A DNA stretch of 64,000 nt from UBA10649 sp963793105 (GTDB taxonomy: Bacteria; Actinomycetota; Actinomycetes; S36-B12): NCBI GenBank assembly GCA_963793105.1, contig CAWBZB010000006.1, positions 186,001 through 250,000 on the forward strand, read 5' to 3'. The notes under the pieces are model-generated. The model saw only the letters and a program-made list of their open reading frames with translations, made no database searches and had not been told where the DNA came from. The position numbers and the translations under genes were made by a program. Of the stretch, positions 17,795 through 26,629 are shown in pieces (positions within the stretch are counted from its first letter, which is position 1; every line of letters starts with the position of its first letter).

Positions 17795-19162
17795 GTGGCC
17801 AATGCAGACCTGGTAATCCTCGGTGGCGGCAGCGGCGGCTACGCCTGCGCCCTGAGGGCGTCCGAGCTCGGGATGTCCGTCATCCTGATCGACAAGGGGA
17901 AGCTGGGCGGCACGTGCCTGCACAACGGCTGCATCCCCACCAAGGCGCTGCTGCATGCGGCCGAGGTCGCCGACAGCGCGAAGGAGAGCGACGCCTTCGG
18001 GGTGCGGGCCACCTTCGACGGGATCGACATGCCGAAGGTGAACGAGTACCGCGACGGCGTGGTGAGCCGGCTCTACAAGGGCCTGCAGGGGTTGATCAAG
18101 AGCCGCAACGTCACGTTCGTGGAGGGTGCCGGACGGCTGGTCTCCCCCGACACCGTCGAGGTCAACGGCGAGCAGTACACCGGCAAGAACGTGGTCCTGG
18201 CCACCGGCTCGTACGCCCGGAGCCTCCCGGGCCTGGACATCGGCGGGCGCATCATGACGTCCGACCAGGCACTGAATCTCGACTACGTGCCCAAGAGCGT
18301 GATCGTCCTTGGCGGCGGGGTCATCGGCGTGGAGTTCGCCAGCGTCTGGAAGTCGTTCGGGGCCGACGTGACGATCGTCGAGGCCCTCCCCCACCTGGTC
18401 CCCAACGAGGACGAGGCATGCTCGAAGGCGCTCGAGCGCGCCTTCCGCAAGCGCAAGATCGACTTCAGCCTCGGGGTCCGCTTCGCCAGTGCCACGCAGG
18501 ATGACGCGGGCGTGCACGTGACGCTCGAGGACGGCAAGCAGCTGGACGCCGAGCTCCTCCTCGTGGCCGTCGGTCGGGGACCGAACGCGTCCGGCATGGG
18601 GTTCGAGGAGCAGGGCGTCGCGATGGAGCGGGGCTGGGTCCTCGTCGACGAGCGCCTGCGCACAAACGTCGCGGGGGTCTTCGCCGTCGGCGACATCACG
18701 CCCGGCCTGCAGTTGGCCCACCGCGGCTTCCAGCACGGGATCTTCGTCGCCGAGGAGCTCGCTGGCCTCAACCCCGCGGTCATCGCGGACATCAACATCC
18801 CCCGCGTGACGTACTGCGAGCCCGAGGTGGCCAGTGTCGGCCTCACCGAGGCGCAGGCGCGCGAGCAGCACGGCAACAATGTGGCCGTGTACGAGTACAA
18901 CCTCGGCGGCAACGGCAAGAGCCAGATCCTGGCGACGACCGGCTTCGTCAAGCTGGTCCAGGTCACCGACGGACCGGTCATCGGGGTCCACATGGTCGGC
19001 TCGCGGATCGGTGAGCAGATCGGCGAGGCGCAGCTCATCGTGAACTGGGAGGCCCATCCGGAGGATGTGGCCACGTTGATCCACGCCCATCCCACGCAGA
19101 ACGAGGCGTTGGGCGAGGCGCACCTCGCACTCGCCGGCAAGCCCCTCCACGCGCACGCCTGA
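17795..19162 (+). CDS. lpd: Dihydrolipoyl dehydrogenase (E3)
   Basis: 455 aa. FAD site ILGGGSGGYACALRA at the N-terminus, redox pair GGTCLHNGCIPT, NAD site VLGGGVIGVEFAS and the C-terminal His-Glu catalytic pair in HAHPTQNEAL. GTG 17795 is chosen because GGAG lies about 9 nt upstream and the family begins here; longer in-frame ATGs add unrelated sequence. Reoxidises dihydrolipoyl groups of the 2-oxoacid dehydrogenase and glycine cleavage complexes. Followed after 31 nt by the E2 gene, so one operon. Confidence 0.95.
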   Translation: MANADLVILGGGSGGYACALRASELGMSVILIDKGKLGGTCLHNGCIPTKALLHAAEVADSAKESDAFGVRATFDGIDMPKVNEYRDGVVSRLYKGLQGLIKSRNVTFVEGAGRLVSPDTVEVNGEQYTGKNVVLATGSYARSLPGLDIGGRIMTSDQALNLDYVPKSVIVLGGGVIGVEFASVWKSFGADVTIVEALPHLVPNEDEACSKALERAFRKRKIDFSLGVRFASATQDDAGVHVTLEDGKQLDAELLLVAVGRGPNASGMGFEEQGVAMERGWVLVDERLRTNVAGVFAVGDITPGLQLAHRGFQHGIFVAEELAGLNPAVIADINIPRVTYCEPEVASVGLTEAQAREQHGNNVAVYEYNLGGNGKSQILATTGFVKLVQVTDGPVIGVHMVGSRIGEQIGEAQLIVNWEAHPEDVATLIHAHPTQNEALGEAHLALAGKPLHAHA

Positions 19163-19193
19163 CGCACCACGGATTCGAAGGAGCACGTCACCG

Positions 19194-20945
19194 ATGTCGG
19201 TCACCGTCACGATGCCCGCACTGGGCGAGAGCGTCACCGAGGGAACGGTCACCCGCTGGCTGAAGGCGGTCGGCGACACCATCGTCGCCGATGAGCCGCT
19301 GCTGGAGGTGTCCACGGACAAGGTCGACACCGAGATCCCGGCCCCCGCGTCCGGCGTGCTGCTGTCCATCACCGTCGGTGAGGACGAGACCGTCGAGGTC
19401 GGCGCCGAGCTGGCCGTCATCGGCGAGGCGAGCGAGTCCGGTTCGCCGACTCCCGCAGCCCCGGAACCCGCCGCCGAGGCGCCCGCACCGGCCGCACCTG
19501 CTCCCCCCGTCCCGACGCCCGCTGCCGAGACGCCCGCCCCTGCCCCAGCGCCGACCCCTGAACCGGCTGCTGCGGCGTCGGGGGGTGGCGGGGACTCCAC
19601 CTCGGTCCTCATGCCGGCGCTTGGCGAGAGCGTCACCGAGGGCACCGTCACCCGATGGCTGAAGGCCGTCGGCGACCCGGTGGCGGTGGACGAACCACTC
19701 CTGGAGGTGTCCACCGACAAGGTCGACACCGAGATCCCGGCCCCCACGGCGGGAATCCTGCTGTCGATCACCGTCGGTGAGGACCAGACCGTCGAGGTCG
19801 GCGCCGAGCTCGGCCGGATCGGCGCGGCGTCGACGGGAGGGGCGAGCACGGCGAGCGCGGCACCGGCGTCGCCGGCAACCGCTGCCCCCGCAGCCGCACC
19901 CGCAGCACCGGCGCCCGCACCCGCGGCCCCGGCTCCCGCGGCCCCGGCTCCCGCGGCAGCATCGGCGCCCTCGACGACCGCGCCCGCCTCGAACGCAGAC
20001 GCCTACGTGACCCCGCTGGTCCGCCGACTGGCGGCGCAGCACGGCGTGGACCTGTCGACCGTGGCCGGAACCGGCGTCGGTGGCCGGGTCCGCAAGTCCG
20101 ACGTCCTCGAGGCCGCGATGAAGAAGAAGGAGGCCGAGGCTGCGGCGGCCGCGCCCGCTGCCCCGGCGTCGACGACCGCGCCGGCCGCGAAGGCCCCGGC
20201 CCCTGCTCCCGCGGCGTCGCCGCTGCGCGGTCGGACCGAGAAGCTGACCCGGCTGCGCAAGGTGATCGCCGAGCGCATGGTGGAGTCGCTGCATGTCTCG
20301 GCCCAGCTGACCACGGTCGTCGAGGTCGACGTCACCCGGATCGCCTCCCTCCGCGGGAGGGTCAAGCGTGACTTCGAGGCCCGCGAGGGCGTCAAGCTGT
20401 CCTTCCTGCCGTTCTTCTGCAAGGCGGCCGTGGAGGCCCTCAAGCAGTTCCCGCAGGTCAACGCCACCATCAACATGGCCGAGGGCACGATCACCTACTT
20501 CGACGCCGAGCACCTGGGGATCGCCGTCGACAGCGAGCGCGGACTGCTGGTGCCCGTCGTCCGAGATGCCGGCGACCTGAACATCGCGGGCCTGTCCCGG
20601 CGGATCGCCGACCTGGCCGACCGCACCCGCACCAACAAGCTCTCCCCGGACGAGCTCAGCGGCGGCACCTTCACGGTCACCAACACCGGCAGCCGCGGCG
20701 CCCTGTTCGACACCCCGATCATCAACCAGCCGCAGGTCGCCATCCTCGGCACCGGCGCGGTCGTCAAGCGCCCGATCGTGGTGACCGACGAGAACGGGCA
20801 GGACGGCATCGCCATCCGCTCGATGGTCTACCTCGCCCTGACCTACGACCACCGCCTCGTCGACGGCGCCGACGCCGCCCGCTTCCTGACCACCATCAAG
20901 TCCCGCCTGGAGGACGCCGCGTTCGAGGCCGAGCTCGGCCTCTAG
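19194..20945 (+). CDS. sucB: 2-oxoacid dehydrogenase E2 (dihydrolipoyl acyltransferase) with two lipoyl domains
   Basis: 583 aa. Lipoyl domain 1 (about 2-77) with lipoylated K43 in STDKVDTE, Ala/Pro linker, lipoyl domain 2 (about 136-211) with K176, a second Ala/Pro linker, E1/E3-binding domain (271-307, YVTPLVRRLA), third linker, and catalytic domain (about 348-583) with DHRLVDGADA and catalytic H553. The two lipoyl domains are nearly identical at DNA level, indicating recent duplication or homogenisation. In many actinobacteria one E2 serves both pyruvate and 2-oxoglutarate complexes; aceE at the window end is a candidate partner. GAAGGAG precedes the ATG. Confidence 0.93.
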   Translation: MSVTVTMPALGESVTEGTVTRWLKAVGDTIVADEPLLEVSTDKVDTEIPAPASGVLLSITVGEDETVEVGAELAVIGEASESGSPTPAAPEPAAEAPAPAAPAPPVPTPAAETPAPAPAPTPEPAAAASGGGGDSTSVLMPALGESVTEGTVTRWLKAVGDPVAVDEPLLEVSTDKVDTEIPAPTAGILLSITVGEDQTVEVGAELGRIGAASTGGASTASAAPASPATAAPAAAPAAPAPAPAAPAPAAPAPAAASAPSTTAPASNADAYVTPLVRRLAAQHGVDLSTVAGTGVGGRVRKSDVLEAAMKKKEAEAAAAAPAAPASTTAPAAKAPAPAPAASPLRGRTEKLTRLRKVIAERMVESLHVSAQLTTVVEVDVTRIASLRGRVKRDFEAREGVKLSFLPFFCKAAVEALKQFPQVNATINMAEGTITYFDAEHLGIAVDSERGLLVPVVRDAGDLNIAGLSRRIADLADRTRTNKLSPDELSGGTFTVTNTGSRGALFDTPIINQPQVAILGTGAVVKRPIVVTDENGQDGIAIRSMVYLALTYDHRLVDGADAARFLTTIKSRLEDAAFEAELGL

Positions 20946-20968
20946 CCTGTCCCACCTCGCCTGCCCCA

Positions 20969-21029
20969 CCGAGACCTGCAGCAACCGGTGCCACAGCACG
21001 CCGGTGGTCCCGGTTGGGACAGGTCTCGG
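20969..21029. terminator. Nested palindrome after the E2 gene
   Basis: A 10-bp perfect outer stem (CCGAGACCTG at 20969-20978 with CAGGTCTCGG at 21020-21029) encloses a 7-bp inner stem (CAACCGG 20982-20988 with CCGGTTG 21010-21016). A second, competing pairing joins CCTGTCCCA (20946-20954) with TGGGACAGG (21015-21023). It lies between two plus-strand genes and probably terminates or attenuates lpd-E2 transcription. The ends share CGAGTGG with the palindrome at 744-805. Confidence 0.5.
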
Positions 21030-21076
21030 CGAGTGGTGAAGGTGCGTGCGGGCGCGCGACACGAGAGGGTGTCCAC

Positions 21077-22039
21077 ATGAGAGTCGCAGTCACCGGAGCA
21101 TCCGGTCTGATCGGGTCCGCACTCGTACCGCACCTTCGGTCGGTCGGGCACGAGGTCGTCCGCCTGGTCCGCCGTCCGGCCGGGTCGCCCGACGAGATCA
21201 CCTGGGATCCGAAGGCCGGCACGGTCGATCTCGACGCCCTGCAGGGAGTCGACGGCGTCGTCCATCTCGCCGGGGCCGGCGTCGGCGACCATCGATGGAC
21301 CGACGCGTACAAGCGGGAGATCCTCGATAGCCGTGTCGACGGCACCCGGACGATCGCCCAGGCCGTCCGGGCGCTCGACCCGAAGCCGCGCGTCCTGGTC
21401 TCCGCCTCCGCCATCGGCTGGTACGGAGACACCGGCGATCGCGAGGTGGACGAGACCGCCCCCGCCGGCACGGGTTTCCTGGCCGACGTCGTGCGGGCGT
21501 GGGAGGCTGCCGCCGAGCCGGCCGCGGCCGCCGGCATCCGGGTCGTGCATCCGCGCACCGGTCTCGTCGTCGAGGCCCCCGACAGCACCCTGGGACCGCT
21601 GGTCTCCGTCCTGAGGCTGGGCGCCGGCGGCCGCACGTCCGGCATCGGCGGTGCGTTCGGGCCGCTGGTCCCCGCGGCGCGGCTCAACCTTGCCGGCCGA
21701 CTGGGCTCGGGCAAGCAGTACTGGTCGTGGATCTCGCTGCGAGACGAGGTCTGCGCCCTGCAGTTCCTGCTGGAACAGGATCACCTGAGCGGCCCCGTCA
21801 ATCTCACCGGGCCCACGCCCGTCACCAATGCCGACGTCGCCGACGCCCTCGCGGAGCAGATCGGCCGGCGCTGGCTTCCACCCATCCCCGCCATCGCGGT
21901 CAAGGCCCTGCTGGGCGAGTTCTCGTCCGAGATCCTCGGCAGCGCGCGGGTGCTTCCTCGCGTCCTGGAGCAGTCCGGTTTCGCGTTCCAGGACCCCACC
22001 ATCGAGTCAGCCATCCGCACCGCACTCGCCGAGGGGTAG
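21077..22039 (+). CDS. TIGR01777-family epimerase (SDR, DUF1731 C-terminus)
   Basis: 320 aa. N-terminal Rossmann motif TGASGLIGSAL, middle VSASAIGWYGDTGDR and C-terminal GPVNLTGPTPVTNADVADAL are all typical of the family (YfcH/Rv2216-like). Substrate unknown. ATG 21077 is the family start. Compared with relatives, about 25 residues are added before RLGSGKQYWSWI: GPLVSVLRLGAGGR is followed by a second similar GPLVPAARLNLAGR, which looks like an internal duplication. The stop is 3 nt before the next gene. Confidence 0.88.
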   Translation: MRVAVTGASGLIGSALVPHLRSVGHEVVRLVRRPAGSPDEITWDPKAGTVDLDALQGVDGVVHLAGAGVGDHRWTDAYKREILDSRVDGTRTIAQAVRALDPKPRVLVSASAIGWYGDTGDREVDETAPAGTGFLADVVRAWEAAAEPAAAAGIRVVHPRTGLVVEAPDSTLGPLVSVLRLGAGGRTSGIGGAFGPLVPAARLNLAGRLGSGKQYWSWISLRDEVCALQFLLEQDHLSGPVNLTGPTPVTNADVADALAEQIGRRWLPPIPAIAVKALLGEFSSEILGSARVLPRVLEQSGFAFQDPTIESAIRTALAEG

Positions 22040-22042
22040 CCG

Positions 22043-23305
22043 GTGCCGCAGGAGCATGACGTCATCGTCGTCGGGGCCGGCCTGGCGGGTCTCGCAGCGG
22101 CGCGGCAGCTCTCCATCCACGGGGTCGACGTCGTCGTCCTCGAGGCCGGTGACGACGTCGGCGGCCGGGTGCGCACCGACCGAGTCGACGGACTGCTGCT
22201 GGACCGCGGCTTCCAGCTGTACAACCCCGCCTACCCCGAGGCCGCGCGGGTCCTCGACCACGAGGCGCTCGAACTGAAGGCGTTCATCCCGGGCGTCGTC
22301 GCCCAGACCGACCGGGGACCGACGCGCCTCGCCGACCCGCGGCGACAGCCACGATGGGCGAGCGATGCCCTGTCCAGCCGATCGGGTCGACTCGCCGGGA
22401 AGCTGCGTTTCGCCGCCTACGCCTGGGGGACGGCTCGGCAGTCACCGCAGGAGCGCAGCGACCGCCCGGACATGCCGGCGGAGGTGGCCCTGCTGTCGGC
22501 TGGCGTCGACCCTGCCTTCCTCGAGACCGTCGTCCGGCCCTTCCTCAGCGGTGTCTTCCTCGAGGACCGGCTGGCCACCTCCCGGCGGTTCCTGGACCTC
22601 GTGCTGACCAGCTTCATCCACGGGGTGCCGGCGGTGCCCGCCCGGGGCATGCAGGCCATCCCCGAGCAGCTGCGGGACGCCCTCCCCGAGGGTTCCGTCC
22701 GATGCGGGGTGCGGGTGGAGTCGGTGATGGACGGCCGCGTGAGCACCGATGCCGGTGAGCTGGTCGCCCGCTCGGTCATCGTGGCGACGGACGGACCGGC
22801 CGCCGCGCGTCTGCTGCCCGGGCTGCACGTACCCGAGGGCCGCGACGTGACCACCTGGTACTTCCTGGCTGACGGGGACCCGGCGCTGCTGACGGCCGGG
22901 GCGCCGGTGGTGGTCGTCGATGGCCGCGGTCGCGGTCCCCTGGTCAACGCGGTCGTCATGACGCACGCGGCGCCCAGCTACGCCTCCGGCGGGCGCACCC
23001 TGGTCGCCGCGTCGGCGCTGGGTCTCCACGACGACGCCGCGGCGACCCTGGCGGCGCGCAACCACCTCGCCCAGCTGTACGGCGTCGGCACCCGCGGCTG
23101 GGAGCACGTGGCGACGTACCCGGTCCGCTACGCCCTGCCGGCGATGCTGCCGCCCCTGGACATCCGCAAGCCGGTGTCGTTGGGTGAGTGGCTCTTCGTC
23201 GCCGGGGACCATCGCGACACGGCATCGATCCAGGGGGCCATGGTGAGCGGCCGCCGCGCTGCCGACGCCGCGCTCGCCCATCTCGGCATCACCCCCATCC
23301 GTTGA
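22043..23305 (+). CDS. FAD-dependent amine-oxidase-type oxidoreductase
   Basis: 420 aa. The FAD dinucleotide site VVGAGLAGLAAARQL lies at residues 9-23, followed by GGRVRTDRVDGLLLDRGFQL, the second flavin contact of the amine oxidase / phytoene desaturase superfamily. The C-terminal VAGDHRDTASIQGAMVSGRR is the usual FAD-binding end. Start GTG 22043 lies 3 nt after the previous stop, so it is translationally coupled to the epimerase. Substrate unknown. Confidence 0.88.
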   Translation: MPQEHDVIVVGAGLAGLAAARQLSIHGVDVVVLEAGDDVGGRVRTDRVDGLLLDRGFQLYNPAYPEAARVLDHEALELKAFIPGVVAQTDRGPTRLADPRRQPRWASDALSSRSGRLAGKLRFAAYAWGTARQSPQERSDRPDMPAEVALLSAGVDPAFLETVVRPFLSGVFLEDRLATSRRFLDLVLTSFIHGVPAVPARGMQAIPEQLRDALPEGSVRCGVRVESVMDGRVSTDAGELVARSVIVATDGPAAARLLPGLHVPEGRDVTTWYFLADGDPALLTAGAPVVVVDGRGRGPLVNAVVMTHAAPSYASGGRTLVAASALGLHDDAAATLAARNHLAQLYGVGTRGWEHVATYPVRYALPAMLPPLDIRKPVSLGEWLFVAGDHRDTASIQGAMVSGRRAADAALAHLGITPIR

Positions 23306-23381
23306 CTGGTCGACGCCGCACCTTGTCAGGGCGATGCACCGGTGCGGGACCGACCACTCAACGAGGGGTTAGGGTCGTCAC

Positions 23382-24047
23382 GTGACCTCGTCCACAGCGC
23401 CGGACTCGACGACTTTCGTCGTGGAGCGGCTGGGCTTCGGCCCGCACGCGGTCGACTACCAGACCGCCTGGGACCTCCAGCGCCGGCTCCACGCGGAGAT
23501 CGCCGCCGGACACCGCCCCGACACCGTCCTGCTGCTGGAGCACCAACCCGTGTACACCGCGGGCCGACGGACGGAGCCCTTCGAGCGACCGTTCGACGGC
23601 ACCCCGGTCGTCGACGTCGACCGCGGCGGCAAGATCACCTGGCACGGCCCCGGGCAACTGGTGGGGTATCCCCTGCTGCGCCTGCCGAACCCGATGGACG
23701 TGGTGGCCCACGTGCGCCGCATCGAGTCGATGCTGATCGAGGTGTGCGCTGAGCTGGGCGTCACGGCGGGCCAGGTGAAGGGACGCAGCGGGGTCTGGGT
23801 GGCGGCCGACGACCGCGGCCCCGAGCGCAAGGTGGCCGCGATCGGCATCCGCGTCAGCGAGGGCGTCACGATGCACGGCTTCGCGCTGAACTGCGACAAC
23901 GACCTCGCCTGGTTCGACCGGATCATCCCGTGCGGCATCGCCGATGCGGAGGTCACGACCCTCACCCGCGAGGTGGGCCGAAAGGTGACCGTGGCGGATG
24001 CGCTGCCGATCGTCGAGGGACGCCTTGGGATGATGCTGACGTGGTAG
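23382..24047 (+). CDS. lipB: Octanoyl-[acyl carrier protein]:protein N-octanoyltransferase
   Basis: 221 aa. Active-site segments RGGKITWHGPGQLVGYP, KVAAIGIRVSEGVTMHGFAL (catalytic Lys) and IIPCGI (catalytic Cys) are intact. Transfers octanoate from ACP to lipoyl domains, the first step of lipoate synthesis. GTG 23382 has TAGGGT (23370-23375) exactly 6 nt upstream and no Shine-Dalgarno, so a leaderless mRNA is likely. It overlaps lipA by 7 nt. Confidence 0.96.
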   Translation: MTSSTAPDSTTFVVERLGFGPHAVDYQTAWDLQRRLHAEIAAGHRPDTVLLLEHQPVYTAGRRTEPFERPFDGTPVVDVDRGGKITWHGPGQLVGYPLLRLPNPMDVVAHVRRIESMLIEVCAELGVTAGQVKGRSGVWVAADDRGPERKVAAIGIRVSEGVTMHGFALNCDNDLAWFDRIIPCGIADAEVTTLTREVGRKVTVADALPIVEGRLGMMLTW

Positions 24048-24973
24048 ATCCCGACGGCAGACGACTGCTGCGCATCGAGGCCCGCAATGCCGAGGTCCCG
24101 ATCGAGCGCAAGCCCGACTGGATCCGGACGCGGTTGAAGACCGGCCCGGAGTTCGCGCAGATCCAGGCGCTCGTGAAGTCGGAGGGCCTGCACACGGTGT
24201 GCCAGGAGGCCGGCTGCCCGAACATCTATGAGTGCTGGGAGGACCGCGAGGCCACCTTCCTCATCGGCGGGGAGCAGTGCACCCGACGCTGTGACTTCTG
24301 CCAGATCGACACCGGCAAGCCGGCGCCGCTGGACCGCGACGAGCCACGGCGCGTCGCCGAGTCCGTGCGCACCATGGGCCTGCGATATGCCACGGTCACC
24401 GGAGTGGCACGTGACGACCTGCCCGACGAGGGGGCGTGGCTGTACGCGCAGACCGTGCGCGAGATCCACGACCTCAACCCCGGCACCGGCGTCGAGGTCC
24501 TCATCCCGGACTTCTCCGGCAATCCCGACCTCCTCGGAGAGGTGTTCGCCGCCGCGCCCGAGGTCCTCGCCCACAATCTCGAGACGGTGCCCCGGATCTT
24601 CAAGCGGATCCGGCCGGCCTTCAGGTACGAGCGCAGTCTGGACGTCATCACGCAGGCGCGGGCGGCGGGGCTGGTGACCAAGAGCAATCTGATCCTGGGC
24701 ATGGGCGAGGAGATCGAGGAGGTCCACCAGGCGCTTCGGGATCTCGTCGGCGCCGGGTGCGAACTCATCACCATCACGCAGTACCTGCGCCCGACGCCGC
24801 GGCACCATCCGGTCGAGCGGTGGGTGCGCCCCGAGGAGTTCGTCGCGCTGGCCGACGTCGCCACCGGCATGGGCTTCACCGGCGTGATGAGCGGGCCGCT
24901 CGTGCGCTCCAGCTACCGCGCCGGACGCCTGTACGCGCAGGCGATGGGCGCCCGCACCGGCACGCCCGCCTGA
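24041..24973 (+). CDS. lipA: Lipoyl synthase
   Basis: 310 aa radical-SAM enzyme. The auxiliary cluster motif CQEAGCPNIYEC and the radical-SAM motif CTRRCDFC are complete, and the C-terminal RSSYRAG serine-containing ligand motif is present. Inserts two sulfurs into octanoyl-lysine. Start taken at GTG 24041, overlapping the end of lipB by 7 nt, consistent with coupled translation. Its lipoylated targets encoded nearby include the E2 at 19.2 kb. Confidence 0.96.
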   Translation: MVDPDGRRLLRIEARNAEVPIERKPDWIRTRLKTGPEFAQIQALVKSEGLHTVCQEAGCPNIYECWEDREATFLIGGEQCTRRCDFCQIDTGKPAPLDRDEPRRVAESVRTMGLRYATVTGVARDDLPDEGAWLYAQTVREIHDLNPGTGVEVLIPDFSGNPDLLGEVFAAAPEVLAHNLETVPRIFKRIRPAFRYERSLDVITQARAAGLVTKSNLILGMGEEIEEVHQALRDLVGAGCELITITQYLRPTPRHHPVERWVRPEEFVALADVATGMGFTGVMSGPLVRSSYRAGRLYAQAMGARTGTPA

Positions 24974-25007
24974 CCCGCGTCCCGCGTCGTTGATCTAGGC
25001 TGCCGCC

Positions 25008-25682
25008 ATGATCGGTCGTATTCGCAGCACCCTGTCTTCCCTCGCCCAGAACTGGTCGATGACGCAGAAGGTCTATCGATTCCTGCCGTTCGAGGTCGGC
25101 GGCCTGTTCCTCCTCACGGTGCTGGTCGTCGCCATCCCGATCGGCATCTTCCTCAACTGGCCCACGGCCATCCTCCTGGCGATCCCGTTCGGCCTGCTCG
25201 CCGGCACCTTCTGGTTCAGCCGCCGCGCCATGAAGGCCGCGTACAGCCAGATCGACGGTCAGCCGGGCGCGGCAGCCGCGGTGATCCAGAGCCTGCGCGG
25301 GGGCAACTGGCTGGTGACCCCCGCGGTCTCGGTCAACAAGAGCCAGGACATCATCACGAGGGTCGTCGGCAAGCCGGGCGTGATCCTGGTGTCCGAGGGG
25401 CCGTCCAGCCGAGTCGTCCCCATGCTCGCCAACGAGCGCAAGCGCACGGCGCGGTGGCTCCCCGAGGTCCCCATCTACGAGATCCAGGTGGGGAACGACG
25501 AGGGCCAGGTGCCGCTGATGAAGCTGCAGAAGTCGCTGACGAAGCTCCCCCGCAACCTGCGTGGCGGGGAGATCACCGAGATGCGCCGTCGACTCGACGC
25601 CCTGGGCAATGCCGCTTCGGCCATGCCCATCCCCAAGGGCCCGATGCCCACCAGCGCCCGGCAGGTGCGTCGTCCTCGGTGA
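25008..25682 (+). CDS. DUF4191 membrane protein
   Basis: 224 aa. Two adjacent transmembrane helices at about 30-69, a soluble middle and a basic C-terminus. The family follows lipA in many actinobacteria (Rv2219-type) and has no known function. ATG 25008 is preceded by TAGGCT (24996-25001) with exactly 6 nt between, so it is probably leaderless and not just read through from lipA. Confidence 0.88.
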   Translation: MIGRIRSTLSSLAQNWSMTQKVYRFLPFEVGGLFLLTVLVVAIPIGIFLNWPTAILLAIPFGLLAGTFWFSRRAMKAAYSQIDGQPGAAAAVIQSLRGGNWLVTPAVSVNKSQDIITRVVGKPGVILVSEGPSSRVVPMLANERKRTARWLPEVPIYEIQVGNDEGQVPLMKLQKSLTKLPRNLRGGEITEMRRRLDALGNAASAMPIPKGPMPTSARQVRRPR

Positions 25683-25709
25683 CCCGATCCGAGTGACTGC
25701 GATTCTTGT

Positions 25710-25746
25710 GCAATCGATTGCGACGACAGCGCCACCGTCCTAGGCT
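25710..25746 (+). promoter_or_regulatory. Promoter with LacI-like operator for the cupin cassette
   Basis: A perfect 12-bp palindrome GCAATCGATTGC (25710-25721), centred on CG as in LacI/GalR-family operators, overlaps a -35 TTGCGA (25718-25723). The -10 TAGGCT follows at 25741-25746 after 17 nt. A repressor bound here would block RNA polymerase. No LacI-family gene is encoded in the window. Confidence 0.6.
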
Positions 25747-25770
25747 CGGGAGGAGACCCCGAGGAGCGCC

Positions 25771-26571
25771 ATGCCGTTCATCGTTCGCGCGGCCGACGCC
25801 ACGCCCGACGACGACCCCCGCCGCACGTATCTGCTCCCGCCCGGACGCCTCGACGATGACCGGCTGACGATCGAGCTCGTCGCGCTCGCCCCGGATGAGA
25901 CGCTCGACGTCGCAACCGAGGACTCCGAACTGGCCTGGATACAGGTCCTGGCCGGCGGCGGCACCCTCGACGGCGATCCGCTGGGCCCCGACTGGATCGC
26001 CATGCTGGCGCGCGGAGCGTCGGCGCGCCTGGCCGCCACCGCGCCCACCCGGCTGCTGATCGCGAGAGTCCCCCGCGCGAGCGAGTACGACCCCGACCTC
26101 GTGGCCCACGCCCGGGCACTGATCGACTGGACGACCGAGCCGGTGCTGAACTCCGAGCACGACGCACGCACACGCATCTACCTCGCCAGCCCCGGCCTGT
26201 GGTCGACGCACGCGGTGAAGGGCGAGATGATCACCTACCCGCCCGGTAGTGCGGGAGCCGCGCACCACCATGAGGGCGCTGAGCACTTCCAGTTCCTCCT
26301 GTCCGGATCCGGGACGGCCGTCCTCGACGGCACCGAGGCCGAGCTGCGTGAGGGCGATCTTCTCTACAACTACGAGAACGAGCTGCACTGGTTCCGGAAC
26401 GACACCGACGCCGACATGGTCTTCGCCGAGTTCTTCGTGCCCGGTGAGAGCCGAACCGTGTGGGCACCGGGAGCGCCGGCCTGCGGATGGGAGCCGACCG
26501 GGCTGGACATCCGCGGACGTGAGCCGTCCCGCCAGCTGAGCTATCACATCCACGGACAGGGCGACGTCTGA
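25771..26571 (+). CDS. Bicupin protein, ureidoglycine-aminohydrolase-like
   Basis: 266 aa with two cupin folds. The C-terminal cupin keeps a metal site: AAHHHEGAEHFQFLLSGSG supplies the His/His/Glu set and ELHWFRN the last His. The N-terminal cupin lacks these ligands. The arrangement resembles (S)-ureidoglycine aminohydrolase (AllE), but no other allantoin gene is nearby apart from a GlxR-like dehydrogenase, so the exact reaction is uncertain. GAGGAG precedes the ATG. First gene of the cassette. Confidence 0.8.
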   Translation: MPFIVRAADATPDDDPRRTYLLPPGRLDDDRLTIELVALAPDETLDVATEDSELAWIQVLAGGGTLDGDPLGPDWIAMLARGASARLAATAPTRLLIARVPRASEYDPDLVAHARALIDWTTEPVLNSEHDARTRIYLASPGLWSTHAVKGEMITYPPGSAGAAHHHEGAEHFQFLLSGSGTAVLDGTEAELREGDLLYNYENELHWFRNDTDADMVFAEFFVPGESRTVWAPGAPACGWEPTGLDIRGREPSRQLSYHIHGQGDV

Positions 26572-26629
26572 GTCGGTCGCCCTGTCACGGGCACGTCGCC
26601 GATCGGCACACCAACAGTCAGGAGACCGC

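Noticed and set aside
17753..19849. 698-codon minus-strand open frame across lpd and E2
   Set aside because: Low-complexity shadow ORF opposite two complete conserved genes.
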